DNA from: Nymphalis io
Taxonomy: Eukaryota; Arthropoda; Insecta; Lepidoptera; Nymphalidae
DNA: 64,000 nucleotides
Assembly: GCF_905147045.1 (NCBI RefSeq)
Contig: NC_065908.1
Coordinates: 1,364,001-1,428,000, forward strand
Direction: 5' to 3'
Position numbers and translations under genes: made by a program. The notes below the pieces were generated by a model that saw only the letters and a list, made by a program, of their open reading frames with translations, was not told the DNA's origin and did not search any database. Below, in pieces: positions 11,880 through 23,167 of the stretch (position 1 is its first letter; each line of letters opens with the position of its first letter).

Positions 11880-13012
11880 TTATTTTGTTTACGTCACTAC
11901 AATTTAAATATATATGTTATACATCATTTCATTTAACATGTTGGGTTTTTTATTCATATATTTTTGCAAATTTGTCTCGACTTATTTTAATTCGAATTAA
12001 AAGATATTAATATTAATACAGTATGTTAACTAATGAAAGCTTTTTCCTACAAATATACTACAACACTAAAAATGCGAGCAAATACCTATGTTTAAAAAAG
12101 ATCTTCACAATCATATATGACCTTTTCCATTTATTTTTTATTTTTTTGTGTGGGGTAATTTTAATGGGCGGAGTTTAACAGTTGGCCCAAGATGACAGTT
12201 GTTGCAAAATTTTAGGAGAAAAATATTTAAAATTAATTTAAATAACTTATGACCTTAAAAGCATGGTCAGCATCGATGGTCATGGCATTATCAGGAAATT
12301 GGAATATCGTGTGAGACAAGAAACTCGATTTTTTTTTTTATTTCTTAAATCGAAAAGTCTTTGATTAGTACGAAATAATCAAAGACTTATTTTAATTGTA
12401 ACCTCAACAGTATATCAATACTGGCCAATATTAATATATTTTAATGGGAACATATTGCGTTAGTTAATACATTTTATAATTTTAACTTATCAGTTAATTA
12501 TAGTTAAATTATGTGTGACGTCAAGTCTCAGGGGTATTTAGTATTATATAAAGTAAACTAATATATATAACACATGTTCGTGTCTTATGTAGATTTATAT
12601 GACAATCTGAAAATTGGCATACTTTTTTTTTATTGCTAGGAATAAGTCTTTGCGATTAGATTGTTTAAAATTTTCGAACATGATCACGTGTCGATTGAAC
12701 TGAATTTTTAATGTAAGTTTTTATGTAAAATCCTTGTGAATTTTCCTTGTTTTCATAACGTTTTTTATGTAATAAAAATATTAAATAACATTGTGTATTT
12801 ATTTTAACCCTTCACTTATTACGGACAAACTGTCAGTTTGATGTTTATGGATGTGTGTAAAATTACGTTATGAGTAAAAATTGCTGTGGTTTGGAATAGA
12901 GATGAAATTTTACCATTTAATAATATATAGTTGCTCAGAAAGGAATGCTAACTAGTTCTAAATACTTAATCGTTTTAAACGTTATCATTTTACCATAACT
13001 GAATGTATGGAC
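11880..13012. other. AT-rich intergenic stretch
   Basis: No exon, repeat or structured element recognised. Confidence 0.4.
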
Positions 13013-13197
13013 AGATTATTTATTTATTATATCAACACCAACAAGAAGCACACTAATAAATACAATCGAGTCTTTAAACATGACGTTATACAAATCAAGT
13101 GTCTCCTAAATTAAAGGTGTTGCAAAATATATCAACATTACGAGTTAACAAAAATAATCATTTTAAAAATTAAAATATTTATAACAAATAGAAAGGA

Positions 13198-13295
13198 TAT
13201 TAACAATTAAATTATTATAAAATTATCACATGATAATATTATTCATTTTATCCCAATCATGTGATGTGATAATTTTATAATAATTTAATTGTTAT
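13198..13295. repeat. Inverted repeat in LINE 3' region
   Basis: The roughly 34 bp segment at 13199-13232 recurs inverted at 13258-13295 with a 5 bp internal duplication. The related LINE copy at 53020-53070 lacks the inverted half. Confidence 0.75.
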
Positions 13296-13552
13296 TCTCA
13301 GATGAGAACATTAAAAATTTTGAATACAATTAAATACAAACAAAAGTAAGAGGTACATTTATAAAGAAAAAGAAGTTAAAAACAAAAATTGTATACATTA
13401 TTACTGAGAGAAAAAAATAGATAATTTTTTACGAAACTGATTCAATTTGTCATTAAAAATATCAATTATAAGTGCTTCGTTTGACACTTTCTTATTGTTA
13501 ATCAAATTGAGGATTTTGTAGATATTATTATAATCGATTAGCATGTTAATTG

Positions 13553-13899
13553 TTAAGCCGAGATGGCCCAGTGGTAAGAACATGTGAATCTTAACCGATG
13601 ATCGTGGGTTCAAAATTCAGTGGTGCTTGCCCGGGGGCAAGCACCACTGAATTTTCATGTGCTTAATTTGTGATTATAATTCATCTCGTGCTATACGGTG
13701 AAGGAAAACATCGTGAGGAAACCTGCATGTGTGATTATGATGTGAAATTAGTTCACTGAAATTCTGCCACATGTGTATTCCACCAACCCGCATTGGAGCA
13801 GCGTGGTGGAATAAGCTCCAAACCTTCTCCTCAAAAAGAGGAGAGGAGGCCTTTAGCCCAGCAGTGGGACATTCACAGGCTGTTACAAAAAAAAAAAAA
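13553..13899 (+). mobile_element. SINE family A with target-site duplication and internal palindrome
   Basis: Complete head, body and A-tail, flanked by ATGTTAATTG (13543-13552 and 13900-13909). An extra inverted segment at 13612-13634 forms a 44 bp palindrome. Confidence 0.88.
13612..13655. repeat. 44 bp perfect palindrome in SINE
   Basis: Arms of 21 bases around a 2-base centre; each arm is the SINE segment GCAAGCACCACTGAATTTT or its complement. Confidence 0.9.
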
Positions 13900-14640
13900 A
13901 TGTTAATTGGAGATTAGCGACCCCCTCACGGGAGTAAGTTTTTCAACGAAGGGAGTATACACAGATAATCTAGTGGCCTTTTTGGGAGCACGAATCAAAA
14001 TTTTAGAAAGGAGGTAACTACTGTCGATTGTTCCGTTCAATAACTTATATAGGAAAATGTTATCGAGGACGCGTCTATCGTGATCGATGATCGTAAAGAG
14101 AAAGAAGCTTAAAATGTGAGAGTCTGTCTTCGTAAATTGGCAGCTTTTTAGCTAAATTTTGACTATAAGATAAATGCCATAAGAACCTTTTTTGTACACT
14201 TTCAAGCCTATTCTTGTGACTATCGTAGTGAGGATTCCATACAATGCTACCGTATTCTAAAATACTGCGAACTAAGTAGTGATTTTAGTCTAAGGCTTTT
14301 TAAAATCTCTACAATTACGCAAGACTAAACTCAAAACCTTGAAAGCCTTAGTTACTATAGCGTCCACATGAAGATGAAACCGTAGTTTAGGGTCTAAAAT
14401 GATGCCACACCCACATTGTCCACCTCTGCAAGCAAATGTCCGTTGATGGTGTACGATCTAACGAAAGTGGTTTTTTTCCTACTGAACCATATAACGAAGC
14501 ATTTTTCAGTGTTTAAGCTCATATCGTTTATGTGACACCATGAGACCAAACTATTTAAATCTCTTTGCAGAAGTATGGCATCTGAATTAGTGGATACAGG
14601 TCTAAACAGCTTGAGATCGTCAGCGAATAACATTTAGTGT

Positions 14641-17600
14641 GTTTGAAACATACCAAATGTTATTTATTCTGATACGCAGATCTGCCAATTGTTTCTTTAA
14701 ACAAATTAAATTAATTAAATCAGCTTATTTAGCATTTCATCAAACATAATATAAAAGTTGAACTTCCTAATAAACAACCGATTATTATTTTTTTCTACTT
14801 ACTGTGGCCAAGAACTATTATTTTAAAATATCCTTGAAAATTATTCGATAAAGTGACAATAACACTAATTTATACTTATTACCATTTAATTATACACAAG
14901 ACGGCCATGATTTAAAAAAAAAGTATGTATGCACGTCATCGAAATAAATCACTTCTTTAACTTATTGGAGTAAATAGTATAATTATAGCACAATTACAAG
15001 ATTTTATACAAATTTGTTATTTAAAAATGTACAAATGTGAATCTAGCTTATCGTGTTGCAGACACATATATAGAGAAAGTAATGGACAGGAATTCAGACG
15101 GAATAGAGGTTTCTAATGCCGCCGAGCGCAGTAATACATATGTGTAATTTAATTTTACAGCACGTTTTATGTAGTGTTACACAATATTGAAACTGAATGA
15201 TTCTAAAGTTTTATTACCTACTGAATATTGACGCCAGAATTATTACGTTATTACAATAATATATATACCGGTGCATAATGGCATTAAATTCATTTTTGTG
15301 GTGTCGAGTTCATCATTCGTATAACCTAGTCGCCGTAATATTTCATAAATGAAATTAAAAAATAAATATAGTCTATTATGTTGTTATCAATAAAAAATAA
15401 TACGTATGAATAAATACTGCAATCCTATCTTTATACTCCGTTAATATCGATTATTATCAGAGCATTACAATATAATACCAGCTGACAAAAATGTCGTCCA
15501 ATTTATATAAAGTTAAATTTTTATAAGCCGTGCTTCTTCGTGTTTACGCTCATAATATTATACACAAATTAAAAAGTATGTGAACATTGAAAATTATCAT
15601 ACATACTTTAAAGAAATCTGTTATATTTTGCGTAGAGTAATGAATGTAACACAAGGTACTTGTAATATTTATCATAAGTAGCGACGATGCTTATTTTAAT
15701 AATAGCTTAGAGCCGTTCATGAGTGGACGTCTTTATTTTCAATTTTAAAAACTAAAATTTCGCTTGAATATTATAAAACAAATCATAACGTGTATAATTA
15801 TTTTACATAGCTATAAAGATATAGTCGGACAATTCAATTACTTTGAAAACCGTAAGTACATTATTTTATTATTTATTAGGTATCCGCACGCACGGGTAGA
15901 TAAAAAGTTTATATCGTAAAACATGTAACTATTGGTTTAAGGTTCGCAAGCCAATAAAGTTCCCAGTTGGCATAATATTTTTCGACATTTCCTAAAGCAT
16001 GTGTATGACAGAACGAACAATATATAATAAATACAGAAATATCAATATATATGAAACATTATTGTTTGAAATTCTTATTTACAAACTATTCAATTACTTA
16101 TCATCCAATAAGACAATTGACAATTTCTACATTTTAATTTAATATATAAATATTTATAGGGTAGCCGAGGTCGCTAGCCACCTTGCCCAAGGATAGGATT
16201 GCTTACTTAACAATATCTACGTTATTACTATTGTAGTGCGCTCAGGGCCCACCATTCTCTCACTCTCTTTCTCGTTGGTGGCAATATCATGATATGACTT
16301 CAAGTTATAAAACAAAGTGCCCCGCCGCGTCTGCTGTCAACCCCATAAACTCACAACTACTGTACGGATTTTTAATATGGTTTTCACCAATGGACGGAGT
16401 GATTCATGATGGTTTAGATTATAATTCATTAATGTTTCGGGTAATTTGGCTGAAATATGACGATAATTGTCGAAGATGTCGCAAAGATTGATGCCGACTT
16501 TAAGCTTTACTGGCGTGCGTCTGAAAAATATTATTAAGATGAATAATGTTACGAAATAAACGTTTTATATAGACCAGTAGTAGGATTTACACTTACTACG
16601 TAGTGTGAAAAAAAACCCAGTCTTGCATATGTATTTTGAATATAATAAGCATGTCTTAACATAACGCGGGTGAAACCGCGATACTAGCTATAACATGTTA
16701 AGTGCAACATTTTTTCACGCTCCATCAATGTACTTGCTTAATGTTTTATAATTATGAGATTTTATATATTTTATATCCTGTAATTAAATACGCTTATATT
16801 AATCGTATCCGGACAGAATATATCAACGTTGAATTTTGTGACTGGTTTATTTTATAACGAACTAAGAAAGAATTTTTATTAGAAACGAATTACGATATCT
16901 TTTATAAAAATGAATGTTTATAAAAAAGGCTTTGCAAATAGCGCATTATTTTAGAACAAATTTGATTACCATACAAAAGTTACCTTACCTACCTTAAAAG
17001 ATAGATATAAAATTAAGTATGGACGCGTAAACTGACGTCAGGCCAGCATAAGCTGATATTTAATATGATTGACCATATAGATCTGAGCTCAAATTACATT
17101 GAACTATCATTTATATGTACCTAAAGTTTCACCCAAATCAACTGAACAGTTTTTTATAGTATTTGCATTGAACAAATGTTCGACGTAAACTACTTTAAAT
17201 TGACATAACATTATTATTTACGAACAGATTGAAATAAAACGAACACTAAATTTTAAGTGATGTTGGCTACAATACATTAATGAAAACCACACCCAAACCC
17301 GTTTCTAAGGTTAGGGTGCACAAACGCACAGAAAACAGAAAATATCATCTATGTACAGACAGCGATCAGTTACATTTTTATTATATATATAGATTTCAAC
17401 TTTATGTAAACTGTAGCTTTGTATGATTTTTTTCCGTACGAAGTCGAGAGGGGCATATTTTTTGCCCTCATTGAGTTGGTAGTTACAGTTAAAACAAGTA
17501 CAAAAAGTATAATATTCTGTGTTGAATTAAAATTTGTGTCGATAAGGTTAACTAACAATGTACTTAGGTACATTGCTGAATATGTTTGGAAGTGGCTGTT

Positions 17601-17784
17601 AATTTATATGTAACGAAAACACTCGATTATATTTTATAGTCGAAGATATATATGAGTATATGATGTGTAGTATAAGAATGCATTAAGATTTCATTTATAT
17701 AATAAACATAAATATCTATGGCTAGGAAGCTAGCGAACATTTCAATACGTAAATGTTTTGTTCATGTTTTATATCCGTAATTTA
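14641..17784. other. AT-rich intergenic stretch with repeat scraps
   Basis: No gene seen. Pieces of the TTCGCACGGG-type repeat occur at 15885-15990 and 16290-16700 (ACTACTGTACGGATTTT, GGTTTTCACCAATGGACGG). Confidence 0.4.
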
Positions 17785-18012
17785 ATATCCTGGGACATTA
17801 TTCACACACGGCCATCTGATCCGAAACTAAGCAGAGCTTGTACTATGGAAACCAGACAATTGATATACTATATATACTACTTTTCTCTCGTAAATATGTA
17901 AATATTTATATAGATAATTACACCTCGACTCAGGACAAAATACATGTTCATGCACACAAATGTCTATTCTGGGTGGGAATCGAACCCACAACCCTATAAT
18001 AAAACTTGTACC
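17785..18012 (+). mobile_element. SINE family D
   Basis: Reads CTAAGCAGAGCTTGTACTAT, AGATAATTACACC, GACTCAGGACA, CATGTTCATGCACACAAATG and GGTGGGAATCGAACCCACAA; the last is a tRNA-like box B in reverse. A partial copy is at 32607-32755. Confidence 0.65.
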
Positions 18013-18035
18013 CGGCATTTGTCGAATAAAATTCT

Positions 18036-18150
18036 ACCTCAAGTAACTCCACCAGCTCAGCAGCATTGTTGCAGCGAGTGGAATGAACTCTAAACCTTCT
18101 CACAGCCTCTCTGCCCTTACTACTTAACTGTCAGATATTAACAAAACGTC
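18036..18150 (+). mobile_element. SINE family A, very decayed 3' part
   Basis: Only the general order of the body and tail can be followed. Confidence 0.35.
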
Positions 18151-18231
18151 ATATAATTCTACATACTTGATTAAACTAATTAATAAACGATAAAATTACA
18201 GATACCAGGAGTAGCAATTGAGGTGATTGCG

Positions 18232-21200
18232 ATGGCATTACAATACAAAGCAATTTCATTGCTCATTTCTAACTCGCGAACTGGATTTCTGATTAAATTT
18301 GTAAGTCAAATTGCATTTCGTATTATGTATATTCAAAGCAATTTAAGGTAAAAACCTTAGAATAACACGAAGCTTTACGTTGAAATACAAACATTAAGTT
18401 TTTTTTTTTAGTATTTTAACACGAACTTACCGCAGAAGACGAATAAATCGAATCTGAAAGTGCAGAGGTCAAGTTTTATAATAATAAACATATACAAATC
18501 TTCACATTTTCATTTCGATGTTATAAGATTTTTTTTATATATAGAATAGGATAGCGGACGAGCATATGGGCCACCTGATGGTAAGTGGTCACCAACGCCC
18601 ATAGACATTGGCATTGTAAGAAATGTTAACCATCGCTTACATCACAAATGCGCCACCAACCTTGGGAACTAAAATGTTTTGTTCCTTGTCTTTTGTCCTT
18701 GCCTGTAATTACACTGGCTCACTCACCCTTCAAACCGGAACACAACAATAGCAAGTACTGCTGTTTGCGGTAAAATATCTGATGAGTGGGTGGTACCTAC
18801 CCAGACGAGCTTGCACAAAGCTCTACCACCAGTAAAGTATATATGTTTTTTAAATTACAGTCATCGTACATGTCACCCCTTCCACACTTGTTGTCTTCCG
18901 TCTGCGGTGCGCACACGCAAAAAATAACGAAAAATATATATTACATCTCTAATGATAAAGTTAAAGTTGACACCGACCTGAAAACTATGAAGTAAGTTAA
19001 TCTACAAAATTTTTTTCGTGTACCTACAAAAATTTGAATTTCAATTATTAAAACAATTAAAAAAAAATGACGAAAACAGTTTTATTATTTAAATTGTCAT
19101 AATTATATAATTAATTAACTTTACTGTAGAAACCTGCACTGCTAACTCTTGCTTATTTATATAATGTTAAATATCTTCCTCAAAGGATGAACAGATCATC
19201 TAAAAAGCCTGTATGCATTATGTTGAGCTGGCTCATGTCCACGCCTAAGCAAATTATGAATTATGCGAATCTGTACCTCGAAGACGGCTTCGATGTCATT
19301 CGTGTGATCTGTGAGCCATGGCAACTTGTATGGCCGAGAAAAGGTACACAGGTAGGGGAAGTTCATATTTTGACTCTCAAATTGTTTTGGAAACAGAAAT
19401 TTCTAAACATTTATCGGTTTATCTTTGTACAGTCAGTACTTTTTATTCTCAATATTATACAAACATTTTATTATCATTGTTCAAAGTTATGTATTAACTT
19501 GACTGCCTCGTTGGTCTAGTGGCTTGATGTTAGGCCGCAGACCCGGAGATCCTGGGTTCAATTCCCAGGTCGGGCCAATAAAAAGTTATTGGGTTTTTCT
19601 GTCAGAAAAATCTCAGTAGCAGCCCGGAGTCTGGAAGTTGGACACTCCCGTGCCTCGGAAAGCACGTAACGCCGTTGGTCCTGCGCCTGAACTCTTTCCG
19701 GTCGTGTCGGATTGTAGAGTGCAGCTGTGTTTGCGCATACACTTGTGCACTATAATATCTCCTGCGTATTTGGCTAATCTCTCTTGAGATTGGCCGCCGT
19801 GGCCGAAATCGGTCTGGAAGATATTATGTATTAACCTAATTATAATTGCCTTTACGTCCTCTTTCTCAAACATAGATAAGCCCGTGATACTCACAAAACA
19901 TAATAATATAATAAGATTAAGATCTTTAAACTTTATGAAAATAAGACACAATGATCACAATGACACCTACACCAAATCAAATGCGAAATCTTATGCAATG
20001 AATTAGAAAAATAACATTAATTAATTGTCAAGGACCTATGGGATTGGACAAATATTGAGACAAATCTAATTTGATACTCAAATCTAAATGTCCTGAAATA
20101 AACTGTGTATGGACATTTTTTTAAAGGGTAACACGCAAATTTTGAAATATAAGACCTAATGGTAAGTAATCATTCTAATTGCTCATAGACTTTGGTAGTT
20201 TAAAAAATATTAATCATGCCATACACCGCCAATCAAGAGAATAATTGATGAGAGTGAGGTACCTACCCAGACTGGCTTGGCTTAATTTCTTACCTAGAAC
20301 TAGAAACAAAATATTGCTTTGACCACAATAATATTAAATTTAACTCAGTTTAAACTCTTTTCAGATAATAGGTCGAGATCTCATAAAATTGATGGCGGCG
20401 AACGAAGGTTCGTATGTAGTGCACGGGTTTTCTGTTGGCGGTTATGTGTGGTCTGAGGCTTTAGTGCACGCGTTGAAGGAAAATAAAATGTAAGCATCGA
20501 CACTAAATTACGAAATAAAGATAAACCAGTCCTAAAACATTTTAGGTCATATTAATATATAATAATCAAAATCATATTATATAAAATCATAATAAATTGA
20601 ATAGATAGAGTAGAGATATATTATGTATGTCGCGTTTATGAAATTAGTCTCGCCGATTCTAATATATCACGTACACATCAAAATTATGTCCTTTAATTTA
20701 CGGGCTGAATAAATGGTAAGTTGTAAAAAATATTTTGCTCAAAATAATGTAATCTACTGTATAGTATGTCATTCAATCAATTCTGTTCTCCAAAATAAAT
20801 GTAGACCACATTTTACAATTTGCCAAATAATTTAAAAAATAATAAATTTATTTCAGCAAAAATAACATAAGTTTTACATCGATAATAGCGCTATAGTAAC
20901 AATATTACGAAAAAGGTTTGATTTATTATGTTGTATTAAACAACTAACATTTTTCTATTTTGATTAAAAAATTATTTTTTATCATATTGCACTATAAATA
21001 ACAATAATTAACTGTTTTACAATATTTTGAATGGCCTTTTAGTCGTGATCTAGCAGATCTTAACCAATTCGAAAAGCTTTATAAATTTATAAATGTTTTT
21101 AAGACAACTTGTGAATGTGTTTACAGATATCAACCTGCTTTGAATCGTGTGAAAGCCCAAGTATGGGACTCAGTAGCAGATATTACTGCGGTAGCAGTCG

Positions 21201-22819
21201 GCCTCCCGATTGCATTGTTCCCCTGTAATAAACCAGCACGGCATGCGACAAAGTTATTTATAAAGTAAGAAGTTCTATGATCGTAAAACCGACATACGAC
21301 CTAACGTTGTTTTTACACACATTATTATCACTGTTCAAAAGTTCTATCTATTGGTCAACTAACTTCACAATATCAACAATAGTACTGAGTTGAGGGAATT
21401 CCTTTTCTATATCATATTTGACTATTTATATTTATTGAAATAAGACATAATTAAAATATATCAGTATATTGAAGTAATAAAACATACATCAGTAAGGGCC
21501 GAGAGGACCAGTTGTTAAAACACCTAGGTGAATCTTAAAGGAAACGAGTTAATACCCAGGCAAGCGAAACTGGGTTTTCATGTGCTTATTTTATGTTTTA
21601 AGTTCATATCGTGCTGAAAAAAAACTTTGTGAGGTAACTTGCATGTATCGAATGCAATTCTGCTCGTGTCTACTTAGACGCACTGGAACAGCGTGTTGCA
21701 TAACCTCCAAACTCTTTTTTTTTAACGCTGAGAAACGCGTTACGCGTTACGCCTTTGCTCCACGGGAACAGTGGGGGTATGTGGGGCTCGCCGGTGTCCA
21801 AGGCGCCGAGTGCGCTCCGAAAATCGGAATACCCAACAAAAAACCAGCGGTAACCTTTCCTTCTTAACGAGGAGCGCCACGGGATCGCTTTCGCATGCTA
21901 CCGTGACGCACTGACGGAAAACCTCCAAACCTGAATAACGTCTTCTCTCTAGCACAAGTAGTAAAGCACAAGGTACAATACTAAACATTAACGGAGAAAA
22001 AGATGCCGTGTTTCTCCTATAGCCGTTTGTACTAACACGAGCTCTGACAACAGTTTTTACCTGCTCGCCTTCCGCTCGGTGGCTACCCGCCACTACGAGC
22101 GCGCGTGTGAGACGTACTACGCCACGCCTTGCCGCGCGCCCGCACTGTTCCTGCTGTCCAGCTCCGACCCTGTCGGACAAGAAGACAGGATACGACGCGC
22201 TCACAACCTCTGGCTGGACATGGGCATACAGGTGAGATCGACCCCGACGCCTGATCATATCGGTGGAGTCGATTTGTGGAGCTACTCTATAAAAACAAAC
22301 TCTCGCAATTCAAAACAAATCGAAACTCAACACAGGACACGACCGTTAATTACACAGTATATAAGTGCAGGCATATTATAATATGTGATATATTTTATTT
22401 ATAGGACACATAAATCAAAATAGTACCACTGTCAATTGATTTTCAGCATTTCACGATACTTCTTGACAAATTTAAATTTGCCGATTCCCCGCTTACGTTA
22501 TATGTATCTTATATATTCAATGTATATGTATGTTTCAATATATTACATGTATGCATATTCGTTTTATATTTTATTAATTACTTAATATTAGAATAAAATA
22601 TTTAAAACACTTTTTGATTCATAATAGAAAATTGTTTCTAAAATGTTATTGCTCTTCTATATAGGTATATAGATATGGTTAACTTGTATTTTCATCCGAC
22701 AGTGCACGTTGCAGTGCTGGCCAAATTCCAATCATGTGATGCATTACTTGTCCCACCGCGATGAGTACGTCGCGTTGGTGCGCGCGCACATACGCAACAA
22801 CATGTGCACTACGCACTAG
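18232..22819 (+). CDS. TMEM53: TMEM53-like (DUF829) gene, copy 2, complete
   Basis: Seven coding exons: 18232-18300, 18861-18991, 19186-19351, 20365-20489, 21127-21264, 22054-22231 and 22703-22819 (TAG). Phases 0,2,0,2,2,0 agree throughout and give 307 residues, close to vertebrate TMEM53 (about 277). The DUF829 domain starts near residue 70 (KPVCIMLSWLMS). A nucleophile elbow HGFSVGG puts Ser at residue 145; SSSDPVG (Asp 248) and SNHVMHY (His 280) are good candidates for the rest of a triad. I chose the first exon because its ATG follows an acceptor at 18201 and reads in phase into exon 2; the N-terminus is hydrophobic/basic and could be a targeting segment. This exon is the least certain part. 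Poly(A) signal AATAAA lies at 22914. It is a tandem paralogue of copy 1 and converges with RBM28. The last two exons are GC-rich, the earlier ones AT-rich. Confidence 0.85.
18531..18836 (-). mobile_element. SINE family C, near full length
   Basis: Complete minus-strand copy with leading poly-T, in intron 1 of TMEM53-like copy 2, ending 24 bp before the exon 2 acceptor. Confidence 0.8.
19499..19823 (+). mobile_element. SINE family B, full length, with target-site duplication
   Basis: tRNA-like head with box A (TGGTCTAGTGGC) and box B (GGGTTCAATTCC). Flanked by TTATGTATTAAC (19487-19498 and 19824-19835). It lies in intron 3 of TMEM53-like copy 2. Confidence 0.88.
20155..20290 (-). mobile_element. 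SINE family C, decayed
   Basis: Ends match the family (AATGGTAAGTAATCA, GGTACCTACCCAGACTGGCT), the middle has lost about half its length. Confidence 0.5.
20490..21126. other. Intron 4 of TMEM53-like copy 2
   Basis: AT-rich; no repeat recognised. Confidence 0.5.
21496..21740 (+). mobile_element. SINE family A, decayed
   Basis: Head (GGCCGAGAGGACCAGTTGTT) through body is followable with many substitutions; lies in intron 5 of TMEM53-like copy 2. Confidence 0.55.
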
Positions 22820-22913
22820 TGCGCCACCGCCAATGAGATCCTATGCGGGCTAACGAATACAGACAAGATTGTGATTTAATTATAGTGCTGAACAATCATT
22901 AGTTTAAGTATGG

Positions 22914-22919
22914 AATAAA
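22914..22919 (+). terminator. Poly(A) signal, TMEM53-like copy 2
   Basis: AATAAA 95 bases after the stop codon. Confidence 0.6.
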
Positions 22920-23161
22920 TATGGGTGAAAGGATTTTTAATACTATAGAAAAAAGAAGAATGAACAAGTAAGAAAGAGAAGTCTTATGAACACTAAATCT
23001 AGCCATCTCTTTTTCTCACAATTATTGATTTTTCATGTTAAATAGTATGTAGTAGTTTTGAACGAGTGTGATCGAATATATAAGTTAAAGTTATTTCTGT
23101 TTCATTTTAAATAAAACGCAACGTGATGATATTAAATATATTTTCCTAACGAAGATAATCA

Positions 23162-23167
23162 TTTATT
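23162..23167 (-). terminator. Poly(A) signal overlapping the RBM28 stop codon
   Basis: On the minus strand AATAAA begins with the last base of the TAA stop codon, implying a very short 3' untranslated region if used. Confidence 0.5.

Larger units (their letters stand above)
13013..14640 (-). mobile_element. Decayed LINE (jockey/CR1-like), 5' truncated, with SINE inside
   Basis: Frame 14633-14394 starts at RT motif C (LFADDLKLFRPVST) and continues (RDLNSLVSWCHINDMSLNTE). Downstream minus-strand text still reads DPKLRFHLHVDAI but has stops. The 3' untranslated region runs to a TTTA-type tail at about 13018 and is shared with 52843-53190. A family A SINE interrupts it at 13553-13899. Confidence 0.75.

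Noticed and set aside
19513..19575. tRNA-like sequence with box A and box B
   Set aside because: It is the head of a family B SINE; no full cloverleaf, and the same text recurs in truncated copies.
21740..22258. 172-codon minus-strand frame
   Set aside because: It is antisense to a GC-rich TMEM53-like exon and its flanking intron; no family resemblance.
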